Shown here in pieces: positions 10,560-22,518 of a DNA stretch of 64,000 bases (the stretch's first letter is position 1; every line of letters begins with the position of its first letter). Origin of the DNA: Anastrepha obliqua (lineage: Eukaryota > Arthropoda > Insecta > Diptera > Tephritidae); contig NC_072892.1 of the NCBI RefSeq assembly GCF_027943255.1, positions 117,569,792 through 117,633,791 of the forward strand. The letters run 5' to 3'. The position numbers were made by a program, and so were the translations under genes. Under the pieces are notes generated by a model. The model was not told the origin of the DNA. It ran no database searches and was given only the letters and a program-made list of their open reading frames with translations.

Positions 10560-10872
10560 AATTGAGGTTAAACAAGTATTTGTAGAATTTACTTAGCCCG
10601 CTTTCGATGCAATAATTACTTTTTTGTGGCATCGCGAGGCTTCAACTTAATAAACTGATACGTATGCAACACCCTGTTTCCTTTCTTTCGATTGCATATT
10701 AATGCTTTTATGCGCTTGAAAAATGCTGTGGCATTTTGCATTTGCCACGAGTCTTCACTGATGATGCCTCCATATCTTCGTTATCAAATTTTTTCGCTTG
10801 GCCAGATCGTTTCTTGCCTTTGGCGTCTTTTAAAGTGTCGAAATCTGAATTAACAAGATTTCAAAAGCGGAA
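10560..10872 (-). pseudogene. Mariner transposase N-terminal fragment (minus)
   Basis: Read from 10872 downward: NSDFDTLKDAKGKKRSGQAK then KFDNEDMEA, and after frameshifts IKLKPRD near 10640. This is the DNA-binding linker of a mariner transposase (family pattern: D.K...RSG..KKF.DE.LEALL ... YELKPRD). The start is cut at 10872, exactly where a second mariner end begins. No catalytic domain remains. Confidence 0.7.
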
Positions 10873-10874
10873 TA

Positions 10875-11060
10875 TACGAGGGTTGCCATTTAAATTTCTG
10901 GCCTAGCAGTGGAAAAATAAACGTTGGTGGCTTAACAGGGTTTTATTGTTTTTCAATATATGGTTACCAATATACATTCATTTGATCGAGTTTGCCAAGC
11001 AATTTTTTCACAAGGTGGGCATGCGAAATCTTATTGCTCAATCTCACATATCCCAATGTG
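10875..11060 (-). mobile_element. Mariner 3' end fragment with terminal repeat
   Basis: Starts at a TA with CGAGGGTTGCCATTTAAA, the same terminal repeat as the left end of the mariner at 58986. The minus strand reads YIEKQ, equivalent to the EYFEKQ end of that transposase, then the usual downstream KFKWQPS frame into the terminal repeat. The rest of the element is missing by about 11060. It sits directly against the mariner fragment ending at 10872. Confidence 0.65.
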
Positions 11061-11189
11061 GCAAATGAATTCTCGGAAGTGTAAGAAAGTTAATACTTTG
11101 AAGCCGAAATGGGCAGTAAATTCCAATCTTAACAACATTGGAAACAGAAGAGAGCGCAAAAGTCAATATTCTTCTTTCTCAAGTTGATT

Positions 11190-13025
11190 AAAAGCAAACG
11201 GTATGTATAGGGTGGGATAGAAGCAGAAAAAAAATCGCGTAGGTAAAACCAACAAACATAAATTGAAATTAAGTACGTGGAAAATGCGAAGCCTATATGA
11301 AGCAGAAAGCTGGCGAATGCCATACAAGAAATCAAAAGGTTTTTAAAAGTTTTTTTATTTGACATTTTTGGCATATCTGAGCCGTGGTGGGCAAACTATG
11401 GTGAAATTAAATCGAATGACACAACCGTTTATTACTCCAGAAATCGAAATAAAAACCATAGAAATGGGGTAGGGATTGTTAACAAAGATATTGCTAAATG
11501 TGTAATTGGATGGATTCCGAAATCTGATAGAACACTCTTAATAAAAATCAGGGCCAAACCGCTTGATATTAACATAATTGAAGATAATTGAATAATAAGA
11601 TTGAAGAAGAGGTTGAAGAATTTTATGAAGGAATCGAAGAATTGTTCAAATATACTAAATCTCATGAAATTAATACCATACAAGGCGATTTCAATACTAA
11701 AGTAGAACAAGGAAGAGTAGATGGCTGATGAAGTTCTGTCAGAAATATCGGCTAAATATCACAAACACATGCATTCTGGCTCCCACCTAGAAGACTTTAC
11801 ACTGGGAAATCTCCCATGGATAATAGCCAACACATTATAAGAAATCGAAGATATTGCTTTATTATAAACAAACGCTTTGCTTAAACTATGTGCTGAGTAT
11901 CTACTTTTCCAACCTTACGTACCTTTGACCATAATCTTTTGTTAGCTCAGCTGCGTTTAAAATTTACTTCAGTAAAAAAGAAAATGATCAGAAAACCAAA
12001 GCCAGATATCGAAAAACTCAGAGTTGCAGAAAATAAAAATAAATCAACATCAATTATAAATATAGAACAACACGCTTTACTAGTTACCCCCGGCACAAAA
12101 TATTTGGGACCCACTAAAAGGAAATTTGAACTCACTGACTAGAACGATTGTAGTGACATTTAAAAGGCAAACAAAAAACAGCTGGATGACAGAAGAAATT
12201 CGACAACTCATGGACGAACATCATAAGTTAAAAAACAGAAATAATGATGTTTAACGCATTCTTCAAAATGAAATACGTTCAAAAATTCGCTGTGCCAAAA
12301 TTGATGGCTTAATGGTCAATGCCAAGAAATTGAAATGCTGCAATATTTTTAGTAGTAAATAGTTTTAATCTTCACAAATCTCCAGATGAAGTGCCGCCTG
12401 AAATCTTGAAACTAATCCATGGTGACAATATTCAACTTCTAGAGCAACTCCTCAATCATTGTACTGGTAATTATTCGCAAGACAGGCTTAAGTCCACATT
12501 TATCTTTCAAAAAGGGATCATGCGAAACACTGCTGCGAATATCGACTTAGAAATTTTATAAGAAGAAGAAGAAGAAAAGGATATACAAAACTTACATTGA
12601 AATTAAACTGCATACATTGTTATTGACAGTGAAAAAACGAATGATGTACCCATTTCCAAAGATGTACGAAAAGGATGTTTTCTTTCTCCACTTCTATTTA
12701 ACATCTGTTCAAAAGCGATTTTCCAAGAATTCACCTTAAAAAACACTGAAAACGGTATTAAAGTTGATGGCGTATTTATAAACAACATAAAATACGTCGA
12801 TGACCCAACTTTAATATCGAACAACATGAATGGACTAGAACGATAGGTCGATAGTGTGACAAAACAAAACCAAATATATGGTTAAAAATTAATATCAATA
12901 AGACAAAATTCATATAAATAAGAAGTAGGAATGTCTACAATAATCTCACACTGACAAGTTATAACATGCCAAATTAATGGCCTAATAAATTTAAATACCT
13001 TGGGCGCTTTATTAATTATTATATA
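11190..13025 (+). pseudogene. RTE-like LINE with endonuclease and RT, decayed
   Basis: A long relic of an RTE-like (CFDP2-like) non-LTR element. Endonuclease: DIFGISEPWWANYGEIKSND, TTVYYSRNRNKNHRNGVGIV, NKDIAKCVIGWIPKSDRTLL (11350-11590), then EINTIQGDFNTKV near 11660-11700, the QGDFNAKVG catalytic block, and later FDHNLLLAQLRLKF at 11930. Reverse transcriptase: KSPDEVPPEILKLIHGDNIQ (12375-12440), VPISKDVRKGCFLSPLLFNI (12645-12710), and NNIKYVDDPTLIS where YADD has become YVDD (12780-12820). It ends near INLNTLGALL at 13010. The middle of the RT is deleted between about 12510 and 12540, next to a GAA repeat. Many stops. Confidence 0.85.
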
Positions 13026-13194
13026 CCTACAAAGAAAATATTGAACTCGTTGTTACAAGTTTGCACGATAATCCGCGTTACTTCGTGCGCAAGAGAGCGG
13101 CACGCTATTATCATATTGTGGGGGGATCTTAGACTTCACTCCCTCAAAATTCAAATCATGCTAAAAGTGCTAAAAATTTCTGTAAGACAATGAT

Positions 13195-13860
13195 GGAGCG
13201 ATTTCATATAGTAAGCACTATCTTTTAAAGTTATGAAGCCCACCTTCATATAAGTGGAAGTGTGAATAAGCAAAATTGTCGTAATTGGTCACCTAAAGAA
13301 CAAAACCAACTATCAAAACATCAACATCCACTTCACAGTCTGAAAGGACGTGTGACGGTTTGGTGTACATTGTCAAGCAGTAAAATAGTTGGATCATATA
13401 TTTTCTGAAAATCGTCGAGGTGAAGCAATATCTGTGGACGGTGTCTCTTATTAGCGCATGCTGAACAATTATTTTTATGTCAATAATGATAGAACATCTT
13501 TCCTGCAGTATATGTTCATGTATGTACATGGTTTCAGTGACAAAATGATAACGCGTTTTGGTGACATATCCTGACCACCCAGGTTGCCTGACCTAACTCC
13601 TATAGACTTTTTTCTGGGGGTATCTCCAAAGTCTATGAAACAAACTCTGCGGCCACCTCAGCACTAAAAGAAAATTTCGATCGCGAATTAGTGGCGTACC
13701 GACATCACTTCTCTAGCGAGTGTCATGGAGTACGGAAGCCAGATTCCAAGATTGCCCCGACGTAGGGGTCAACGTTTAGAGGAAACTATTAAAAATAATT
13801 AAATTCCGCACTTGTCTTCTTCGTAATAGTTATTGAATAAAACTTTTATCATTAGAAATT
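13195..13860 (+). pseudogene. Insect DDE (DDE_3-type) transposase relic
   Basis: The translation, in two or three frames, shows SYEAHLHISGSVNKQNCRNW (family pattern SDEAHF.L.GYVNKQNCR.W), PLHSLKGRVTVWCTLSSSKI, and further down DITSLASVMEYGS. This is the catalytic core of a Tc1/mariner-related transposase family common in insects. The segment near 13560-13640 corresponds to the R.GD..WPPRSPDLTP.D.F.WG block but is badly decayed. Stops are frequent. A separate small piece of a similar transposase is at 17765. Confidence 0.75.
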
Positions 13861-14044
13861 ATATCTTAATGTAATTTTTCATTCCTTATTCATTCACCGT
13901 CCAGACTGTTTGTATATTCCCTTTGAACAAAAGATATAAAACACGAAATTTTTTAATTTTTGGGTTTTTATTTTTATTTTTTTTTTTTGTTTTTTATTAC
14001 ATGCTGTTTTTTTTATTACATGCTGTCGGGGTCTTTTCCCATTT

Positions 14045-15080
14045 ATCTTATATTGGCTTTGCACAGCAATTGTCAGACTAATCCTAACATACGGTATACT
14101 AGTATGGTGGCCGACTTTAGATAAATTATATATTAAAAGAACCATGGTACATGTACAAAGAATGACCAGTCTTTGCATCTGCGGGGCCCTTAGGTCTACA
14201 TACACCCACCCAGAGTTAGCCAATCATTTCGCCTACCTGATCATTGCAGTGTATTTCAGGCGGAAGTCACTGCGATGAAAGAGGGACTTTGCGGTAATAA
14301 AAACAGGTGAATTATCCACAAATGAAGTCTTCATATACTCGGACAATAAAGCAGCAATAAAAGCGCTCGAATCTAAAACACACACGTCAAAAACAGTCTT
14401 AGAATGTTTTAAACTTCTAAATGACGCATCTAAGCGCTACAAAGTGCACTTTATTTGGGTGCCAGGCTACAGGAATATAGCAGAGAACTTCAAGGCGGAG
14501 GAACTTGCTCGAACCGGTACAACGCTCGATCTCCAACCGGATAAGACGCTGATACCCATGCCTATAGCCTCTTGTAAAGTATTTATAGACAGGGAAACCA
14601 TCGAAAAGGTAAATACAAGCTGGCAAAACTGCACAACATGCGAACTAAGCAGACGGACATGGCCGAATTGGACCAGCGGTCGTTCGAGAATCATGTTAAA
14701 ATTTAACAGAGAAGTTATAAGAAAAATGATAGGGGTATTAACTGGTCATTGTATAATAAGCCACGCTAGAAGGTTTATGACATCCGTACTTCGATTTCTG
14801 TAGAAGCTGTCTTAATACAGAAGAAGAGGAAACAGTCAGACACATTTTATGTGAGTGTGAAAGCTTAGCTATGAGGAGGCTGCGCACTCTTGATACAGCA
14901 TTTTTAACCGATGTAGCGGACATAACGCATCTAAAAGTAATGAACCTCTGCTCGCTTATTAAAGCTACTGGATGGTTTGAAAAGGACCACGTAGGGTAAG
15001 GATAAGCTCCACTGGTATCACAATGGACCTGCGAAAGGTCTAAGTGTGTCGCTACGACAACCACCCTACCTAACTACATC
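14045..15080 (+). pseudogene. RNase H-bearing LINE, 3' portion
   Basis: Reading order: end of the reverse transcriptase (AIVRLILTYGILVWWPTLDK, 14055-14115), then RNase H from about 14325 (VFIYSDNKAAIKALESK and KVHFIWVPGYRNIAENFKAE, the SDN and WVPG motifs), an intact 119-codon frame at 14444-14803, then after a frameshift the C-terminal HILCECESLAMRRLRTLD block and a 3' UTR to about 15080. RNase H of this kind is carried by the I, R1 and LOA group of LINEs; the exact clade is undecided. A sister copy lies at 47550-48777. TTAA at 14812-14815 is the empty site for the MITE in that copy. Confidence 0.85.
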
Positions 15081-16507
15081 TTTTTTATCGCATTTTTTTG
15101 AAAGATATAAGCATTTAATAGACTTCGTTTTCAATAACCTATATTACTTCGACGCCTTTCCTCGGTGTGCTGACTTGATTTATTGCCATCTATCAAACGT
15201 CATTCAATGCATTCGATTATTTATAACAGAAAAACTACTATTGCAAATGAAATGAAAATGTTAAACGCTGAAATTCCTGCAAAATCTAAATGCTCTGACA
15301 GCGATTGCTAAATTCCCTAAAGTTGCTTAAGTTGTTACAAGTTTGCTCAGATCTACAGCTGCAGCCACTAAAATTTCAAATTTTCTGCAGCAAACCGGCC
15401 ACACCAATGTGTTGCCAATTGTGAATTAATTTCATATCATTTACACAAATCTCCGTCTGTTCGCTGTCGCACTCGCAATTGCCTATTCGACACTCGTCAC
15501 ATAAAACAATTCACAGCTGCATTCTATTGCGTGTGTGTGTTTATATGTGAACGCATGCCAAGCACGCATTCAGCGCAGGTGAACGCTTTTATTTATTTTT
15601 TTTTTTTCTTATATTTATCTTTTTTCTTTCCTCATTTGTTGCATTATTGTTAGTCTCATATATTTGTATGTTTGCCGTAATTTATTTGCTGTGTTGCAAT
15701 GCAATTAGTACGAATAAATAGTTCATTGCCTGTAACGGTACATGTAGCTGTGGCTGTGACACAAAAACATCGCACGCTTACGTATTTTCTAAATATTTCA
15801 TATATTTGCTGTTTTCAATCAAGCGGCACCTGTTGTACGACAACAACAACAGCCAGCAAACAACCAACTAAGCGTTTTTTTTTTTGTTCGTGATTTTCAT
15901 ATTTAGTAGATGCGCCTGATAAATAATAAAAAAACATTATTATTTGCACTTAGGTACGTGTGTGTGTGTGAGTGCAAATAAAAGTGCCTGTAGCTATACA
16001 AATTGCTGCTGACCTTAAGGGTTAATCGCTGCAAACGAGGAAGTCGGAAGTGTGTTTTTTTGTTGTACGAGTATCTCGAAAAAAAAAGAATGGATTTTGT
16101 AAGCAAGAGTAGTCATTAAACTCTCAAATTGACTTATGATTGAATCCACTTACCCATATATTAATAACTTATTACTTTCACTCTCTTGCGTGCACTGAAC
16201 TACTAAAAACAGGTTTATTTTTGTAGTTCGCGTTATTTGGGCAATTCTTGCATTTTTCCACTTAAAATCTTTACTCTCAGTACGATCTCAGCGGTATGAG
16301 CTGAGAAGCCTTACGCTTGAGTGGCGTGGGCAAATATTGCTGTTTTATTTTCAAATGATACCTTGTATGACCCCGATTAAGCATCTATTGAAAAGAAATC
16401 TTGACGAAAATGGGAAATGCACCGCGCGCGATTCGTGCAAGTTTGTACGAAAAGTTCTTGAGACTGACCTGCTAATAATTCAATGTGACTGTTCTAGCCA
16501 AGAATGT
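15081..16507. other. Unique intergenic or intronic DNA
   Basis: No mobile-element motif. Contains CA/TG-rich microsatellite bits (15530, 15960), CAA repeats near 15840 and mixed unique sequence. It has the texture of fly regulatory DNA but no specific site can be named. Confidence 0.4.
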
Positions 16508-17275
16508 GATTAGATTAGATTAGATTAGATTAGATTAGATTAGATTAGATTAGATTAGATTAGATTAGATTAGATTAGATTAGATTAGATTAGATTAGAT
16601 TAGATTAGATTAGATTAGATTAGATTAGATTAGATTAGATTAGATTAGATTAGATTAGATTAGATTAGATTAGATTAGATTAGATTAGATTAGATTAGAT
16701 TAGATTAGATTAGATTAGATTAGATTAGATTAGATTAGATTAGATTAGATTAGATTAGATTAGATTAGATTAGATTAGATTAGATTAGATTAGATTAGAT
16801 TAGATTAGATTAGATTAGATTAGATTAGATTAGATTAGATTAGATTAGATTAGATTAGATTAGATTAGATTAGATTAGATTAGATTAGATTAGATTAGAT
16901 TAGATTAGATTAGATTAGATTAGATTAGATTAGATTAGATTAGATTAGATTAGATTAGATTAGATTAGATTAGATTAGATTAGATTAGATTAGATTAGAT
17001 TAGATTAGATTAGATTAGATTAGATTAGATTAGATTAGATTAGATTAGATTAGATTAGATTAGATTAGATTAGATTAGATTAGATTAGATTAGATTAGAT
17101 TAGATTAGATTAGATTAGATTAGATTAGATTAGATTAGATTAGATTAGATTAGATTAGATTAGATTAGATTAGATTAGATTAGATTAGATTAGATTAGAT
17201 TAGATTAGATTAGATTAGATTAGATTAGATTAGATTAGATTAGATTAGATTAGATTAGGTTAGATTAGATTAGAT
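16508..17275 (+). repeat. 768-bp (TTAGA)n tandem array
   Basis: A head-to-tail pentamer, GATTA (equivalently TTAGA), repeated about 153 times. The only change I see in the whole array is G for A at 17259, which creates one TTAGG unit close to the right edge. Flanks are unrelated unique sequence (CCAAGAATGT on the left, CAGCGTATATG on the right). The near-perfect homogeneity implies recent expansion by slippage or unequal exchange, and the true length may differ from the assembled one. It is one base from the ancestral insect telomere repeat TTAGG. Confidence 0.98.
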
Positions 17276-17605
17276 CAGCGTATATGCCTTTCTTCGGGCT
17301 GCTGAATGAGATACTCAACTCGCCTTCAATCTCAACATATCAACATTTCGCCCAGCAACTAGTTGACGTTCTCGGATTCACTTACAAGTTTCGTTCGATT
17401 ATACATCTAAGTCAAATGCACTTCCTTTTTTCCTCCAGTTTAGGCTTTACAGAACTTCGAACTTTGTACTTCGAGTCCCATTTGACTAAAACCACCATGT
17501 TTTCTGATCAGGCACTTTTCCCCAACATTAAGTAACTAATGTAGCTGCCGAAAATACAGTTTGGTGATAATTATGAAGTGATGGCATCATTGACATATTT
17601 TTTCG
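17276..17605. other. Unannotated
   Basis: Contains an 83-codon plus-strand open frame (17284-17535) directly abutting the pentamer array. It has no recognisable motif, and nothing else supports it as a gene. Confidence 0.35.
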
Positions 17606-17890
17606 AAAATGCTGCTAGAAACCATAGTGAAAAGGTTTATAGAAGTGTGGCCAAAATCAGACCATTAACCGGCTTTCGGTGAAGTTGAAAAAATCAGCCG
17701 ATTAGCTTACATCACATGGGTCATGGCAGCGATAATCCATCATCCTTGGCTAAAACGCTCTTCCGGTTAATGGTGACCGGTACATAACCATGATAATCGA
17801 GTTTTTTTGTGAGTTGAGGTTGCAGATGTGAACTTGGATGGTCTTCAGTTTCAGCAGAACGGTGCACCGAGTCAAACAAAACAATATTTA
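17606..17890 (+). mobile_element. DNA-transposon remnant with DDE box
   Basis: The first part (17615-17740) matches the arms of the inverted-repeat element at 31375 and the sequence at 51995: GTGTGGCC, GACC.TTAACCG, then GAAAAAATCAGC. The second part (17785-17880) translates as NGDRYITMIIEFF and, in another frame, ADVNLDGLQFQQNGAPSQTK. The last is the second catalytic box of a DDE transposase (usual form W.FQQDGA..HTA) with the catalytic aspartate changed to asparagine. Together they suggest that the inverted-repeat elements belong to a family encoding this transposase. Confidence 0.6.
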
Positions 17891-18534
17891 TATAAAACAA
17901 TATATATAACTTTTCTATGTTCTACTAGGTTCTGACTATGAGTCCTACGTTCCGACTAGGAGCGATATAATACGAATTTTAATGTTTTTCTTAAAAAATT
18001 GTGTATTTTCAATTTGACAAGGAATACACATTTTTTTCTAAGAAAGGATTATTAGATGAACAAATATATTGGTGCTTCCCGCGATAGCACATCAAAAATT
18101 TTACTAGATTTGTTTTTGTTCTTTTTCCATATTTATTACTTTCCTATATAATTGTTAGTCATTGTCTAACAAAAAACTATACAAACTTAATTTTCAAAAT
18201 GTATACAAAAATTATAAGAATTCCCGAAACTTTTCATCCAATCCACCTGTTGTATTTAGAGTTTCCAAAAATATGTTTGGTGCAGAGTTTTCATTTTTGC
18301 TTTATTTTACAGACTACCTTACCATACAGACTAAGCAAAAATGTAAAGAAAAACAACAGCTTCAAAGAAAAAATTATAAAAAATTAACGGCATTTTTTAG
18401 CAACTTCATATTTGCGCTGCACTGTACTAAAGTTTCATGAGCTATAAAACTGCATACCTAAAATTTTAAAAATTACAACTAAGAACCAAAGAATTGGGAT
18501 CAAAAGCTGTGAAATTAGCCTATTTTTTCAACTG
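17891..18534. other. Unannotated AT-rich DNA
   Basis: Two overlapping plus-strand open frames at 18162-18440 are lysine/phenylalanine-rich and typical of AT-rich chance frames. No repeat structure seen. Confidence 0.4.
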
Positions 18535-18668
18535 GATTGGATACAAACGCTTCGGCTCTGAAAATATACGATGCGGTACCAGCTGGAGGAAGCGCTCCTC
18601 TGCTTGGCTTCACGTTAACACGAGAAAGACACGACTAGCGCGCTTTGTTAAACGCAGCGCGGGAACGA
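18535..18668 (+). pseudogene. RTE-type LINE C-terminal fragment
   Basis: DNA closely parallels 8175-8365: GATACAAACGCT, CGGCTCTGAAAATATACGAT, then GCGGTACCAGCTGG, and after a deletion ACGAGAAAGACACGACTAGC followed by GCGCTTTGTTAAAC. It is a deleted, older relative of that RTE 3' end; the frame is broken. Confidence 0.75.
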
Positions 18669-20436
18669 CATCGAAGCATTGGATGTTATATGTACCTATC
18701 TCCCAGTGGTGCAGCTCTCGAAGGAACTCGATCATAAAAGTTCCTTAATAAATGAATCTACGATTTTTTAACTCATTTTATTAGAAAGAATTCTTTTTGA
18801 TAAAGTAATTTTTTCTAATGGTGATCGCTTCTCGACAGACAATATTAAACCTGCGAATGTATTTTAGCGGAACAAATTAGAACGCCGCTAGTGGCTAGTT
18901 TACGTTATGCCACGCACTTGACCCAGCAATCAACTTATTCTTCGTTAGTGTTTAATTTTAGCATTTGGGTATATTCAATGAGTTCTGTCACGGTTTTATT
19001 CTAGTCTTGCAAATATTACAATATTTCTGGGCACTTTTCCGCTTCTCTCGTCTCTTGTCAATTTTATCAGTTGATACCATTAGATTTGTAGGGCTAAAGC
19101 TATCGCTTCCAAGCTTTTGTAATTCACAGCTCATGTAAGCAGTCGTTTTAAAAACAATCTGCAAACTGATGTTATCTACGCCGATTTCGATAAATCCCTC
19201 AATAAACTCACTTACTCTTTGTTCTTACATTAGCTTAGCAGAATCATTAAAATCGGTTCATTTTTGACTAAATCTTGAAAAAAAAAATTTCGGGACGAAC
19301 AAAAAAATACGTGTCTCATTATTTTGACCAGAAAGCAACATATTTGAGTTACATCGAAATCGAAGAACATGTCCCGAATAGTCCGGTTGAATTGAAATGG
19401 AAAACATCAGCAACGATTAGGGCTCCACATAGATTCATCTGACAGATATTCTCCTATCTATCTAGCAGTTACAAGAATGATTTTCAGTACCGCTTCCATA
19501 CTAGACTTAACATTTACGGTATATGTGTCAGCGCATTCACCAATACATAAATCAAATCATGAGAGGTTGTTATTATGAATCAACAAAGAAAGAATCAAAC
19601 CGAAAGTCACCGCAATGAAATGCAAATATCTCGTTAATTATTTGCTGCAATGAATACAAAATTATAGTATATACTTCCCAACCACCTGAATGTGTAATTT
19701 GCTACCAACAAAATCTTCTCTGCGCTTCCTTCAGGTAGACAATATTTACCTCTTAAAAAAATCCAAAAAAAATTGTACTCACATGAATACTTTCTTTTGC
19801 ATTGTAAATGCAAATAACCAGCATACTCGTACATACTTCCAAGTATAATCAGCTGCAGGTTATTTGAATGCCATTCACTTTTTATTTCAAGTCCTTTTCA
19901 CACTTTTTCTGGCATATTTACAGATGATGAATAAACAAAAAGCACAAAGGTATGAGGCAAAGACATATCAAGTTTCGATCTTAAATCTTTTGTTTATTTG
20001 GCTGCCAGTCGCGGCAGTTTATTTAATACACCTTGCAGATGAATTTGTGATTAAAGCGATGCCATTACAAAATTAAAAAAAAACACCAATGACAAGAGAA
20101 ACTGAATTAAATGCGAAACAATAAAACATACAGCGGTCATGTGAATTAATTCTCTTTTAATTCAAAAATTTTAAGGCGAATACTATTACAATTTGGTATG
20201 GCGATTAGTGTTAAAATAATTTGGTAATTAAAGTAACTAATTTTAAAAAAATTGCGGTAATTACTATTGTTTTCTTGTAAAGAAAATTATTTTATTTTTA
20301 TTTTTTTTGAAAAATTAAATTTTTTATATTTTTTTTTAACTTTTTTTCTCGAAAGTGCATTTCTTAAGTCAATCGCACTTATAAATCTAACCGACTGACT
20401 TGAAGTTTTAACTGTAGATTGACAATTATCATACAT
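18669..20436. other. Unannotated
   Basis: AT-rich with no confident coding or repeat signal. The plus-strand frame at 19864-20076 (70 codons, hydrophobic) and the minus-strand frame at 19634-19834 lack any motif and are probably chance. Long A/T runs at 20290-20350. Confidence 0.4.
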
Positions 20437-20715
20437 GCGGCCGCCGTAATCGAATGGGTTGGTGCATGACTACCTTTCGGAAGTGAACGGGTTCGAAGCC
20501 CCAGACACGAAATACTAAATGATACAATATAAAAAGTTGTTTCTAATAGCAAGCAGGCAATAGCAAACCTCCGAGAGTATTTCTGTCATGAAAAATCTTC
20601 TCATAAACACCATCAGCCGTGCGGAGGCAGCATAAAACTATAGGTTCCTCCATTTGTGGAAAAATATCAAGACGTACTCTACAAATAGGAAGGAAAGCTC
20701 GACCAAATAGTTCTA
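20437..20715 (+). repeat. tRNA-headed SINE, copy c
   Basis: Begins GCGGCCGCCGTAATCGAATG, a tRNA-like head whose TAATCGAATGGG corresponds to an RNA polymerase III A box. GGGTTCGAAGCCC near 20489-20501 is a good B box. The body follows the other copies: AACCTCCGAGAGTATTTCTG, CATGAAAAATCTTCTCATAA, GGTTCCTCCATTTGTGG and ACAAATAGGA. The 3' end is lost after AGCTCGACCAAATAG. Of the copies here this has the best B box. It is not a functional tRNA: no cloverleaf is completed. Confidence 0.82.
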
Positions 20716-21494
20716 CAGCTCGCTCTCTTTCGCTCGTAGCTAATATAATTGGTAATCTTAAATTAAATAACGTCTTTCAATAAAAGGTTTGGTCGAAAAA
20801 AACGCAATTTTTTTCATTTATACGTATGAGAGTAATCCGTAATGGAGTATAGTAGTGCTTCTGGGATAGCAGTTACAGTTGCGTTACTATGCTGAACCCC
20901 GATTCTTGTATCTTTCATGCAACCTGGGAAAGTGGGCAAACTATGCGCGAGATGCGGTAGCAGACTCTTTTGCAGCCATAGGTCACAACAGAAAGAGTGG
21001 GAGCTTTTAGTTCAAAGATCCCCTAAGGGAAGCCGCTTTTGTCTACCAGGAGGAGGCTAAAGTAATCCGGTACACTTACTATATAAATACGCATATTGAA
21101 TTTATGTAAATCCCACACAGTACTTTGTGCGCTGGCCAAGGAACCCGTCAATTGAAAATTCTTTTTCAAAGAGAACACAAGCAAAGATGACAGCTATGGT
21201 GTTTAATTACTATGATTTGAGAAAATTCACGATGAATCTCTGATCCCTTAAAAGGGTAGGTGTATCTGCAGGTTGATGTCCTCGTAAGAGAAAAGGCTGA
21301 CGTCACCGTCATTTAAGAGATGCTATGAATAGGGGCAAGGCAAAAAGACTATTGGAACTTGCGACAACTGCTGCAGTTTTCATGTAAAGGAGCGCAAATT
21401 TGGAGTCTGATTTCAGGTGTCGGAGAGATCTTGAAGCCAAGTACTTTCGTTCACTCCGGTGCACGAGCATATATCCGCAATAATCCGCTATAAA
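20716..21494. other. Unannotated
   Basis: Less AT-rich than its flanks and possibly the remains of a retroelement preceding the endonuclease piece at 21495, but I cannot recognise any block in six frames. Confidence 0.3.
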
Positions 21495-21880
21495 GCCAGA
21501 TGCGAATCTCGCGAATTTTCACCCACGCACGGACGAAAGAGAATGACTATACAACCAAAGATGGTACTAGCGCTTCCAGTCTCGATATAAAAATCGTGCT
21601 TGGCTACTTCAATGCCAAGTTGGGCAAAGAAGATATTTTTGTCCCACAGTCGAATAAATCACCCCACATAATAAAACATCCGCTAACGCACTGAGGCTGA
21701 TCGACCTCACCACGGCTCGAACATTATGGTCTCCAGTCCACTTCCAGTCTAAATACATCTAAATTGTGATATGAGGATCCAACATCGACTCTCGACTCAA
21801 TCTATCTATCCAGCACCATCTAGCGGATCTAAACAGAGTTTTGGAATAAACGCACAACAATTCGCCAAAATGTCATGAAA
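21495..21880 (+). pseudogene. RTE-type LINE endonuclease fragment
   Basis: The frame from 21500 reads RISRIFTHARTKENDYTTKD and then DIKIVLGYFNAKLGKEDIFV, the apurinic-endonuclease block whose usual form is DIKI..GDFNAK.GKE; the catalytic aspartate of GDFN is changed to tyrosine. After a stop near 21690 further weakened blocks (RLIDLTTAR; later the SDH region) can be followed to about 21870. It is truncated on both sides and inactive. Confidence 0.8.
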
Positions 21881-22518
21881 ATTTGTATAGTAGTTTCGGA
21901 GCCCATAGACAATTTTTTTTAATAATTTTTTTTTTTTTTAATTTCACTTTTAATTTGCTGAAAATTAGGTGGTAACACTTTCAGAAGAATTATTTTTTAA
22001 TTAAGGCGGTTAAAAATGTTTCAAATTCGATATACATTTTTGAAGTTATATGTTATATATTACTATATTTTATTTTTCAATAATGTAAAAAAGTGGCAAC
22101 TTCATACGAATATCTTAAGGTACAATACCCACCTAGATAAGGAAAATGTGCATGTTATATAGTATTTTGAATTTTTAAAAATTTATTAAATACAAATTTT
22201 ACATTAGGCATTTGATGGCAACCCTATTAAAAAAATTATAAAATAAAACTGTGAAAATTTTAGTTATTAAATAATTATAAATTAATTAACCCATATTTTG
22301 ATATAGTATATTATTTTATTAATTTTTTTTTATCCAAAGTTTTTTTTTAGGTTTTAAGTTAAAAAAGGTGGCAATCATGTATGAATAATTTTAGTGAATA
22401 CATAGTTTTTTTTATAATATAATTATGATAATTTTAATAAATACAAAGTTGTATCGAAATCGTTGAAGCCAATTTTTCCATTTTTTTTTTTCATCAACAG
22501 TTTTCATCAACAATTTCG
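21881..22518. other. Very AT-rich unannotated DNA
   Basis: Long T and A runs. Words such as GTGGCAAC recur (near 22092, 22366), which hints at an old repeat, but no boundaries are clear. Confidence 0.35.

Noticed and set aside
16508..17275. A true telomere or chromosome end
   Set aside because: The array is internal, flanked by unique DNA on both sides, the unit is TTAGA not TTAGG, and flies use other telomere systems.
16508..17275. CRISPR array
   Set aside because: The unit is five bases with no spacers, and the genome is eukaryotic.
20437..20505. tRNA gene suggested by A-box and B-box-like sequences
   Set aside because: The sequence continues into the SINE body shared with seven other places and no acceptor stem closes; it is the head of a SINE.
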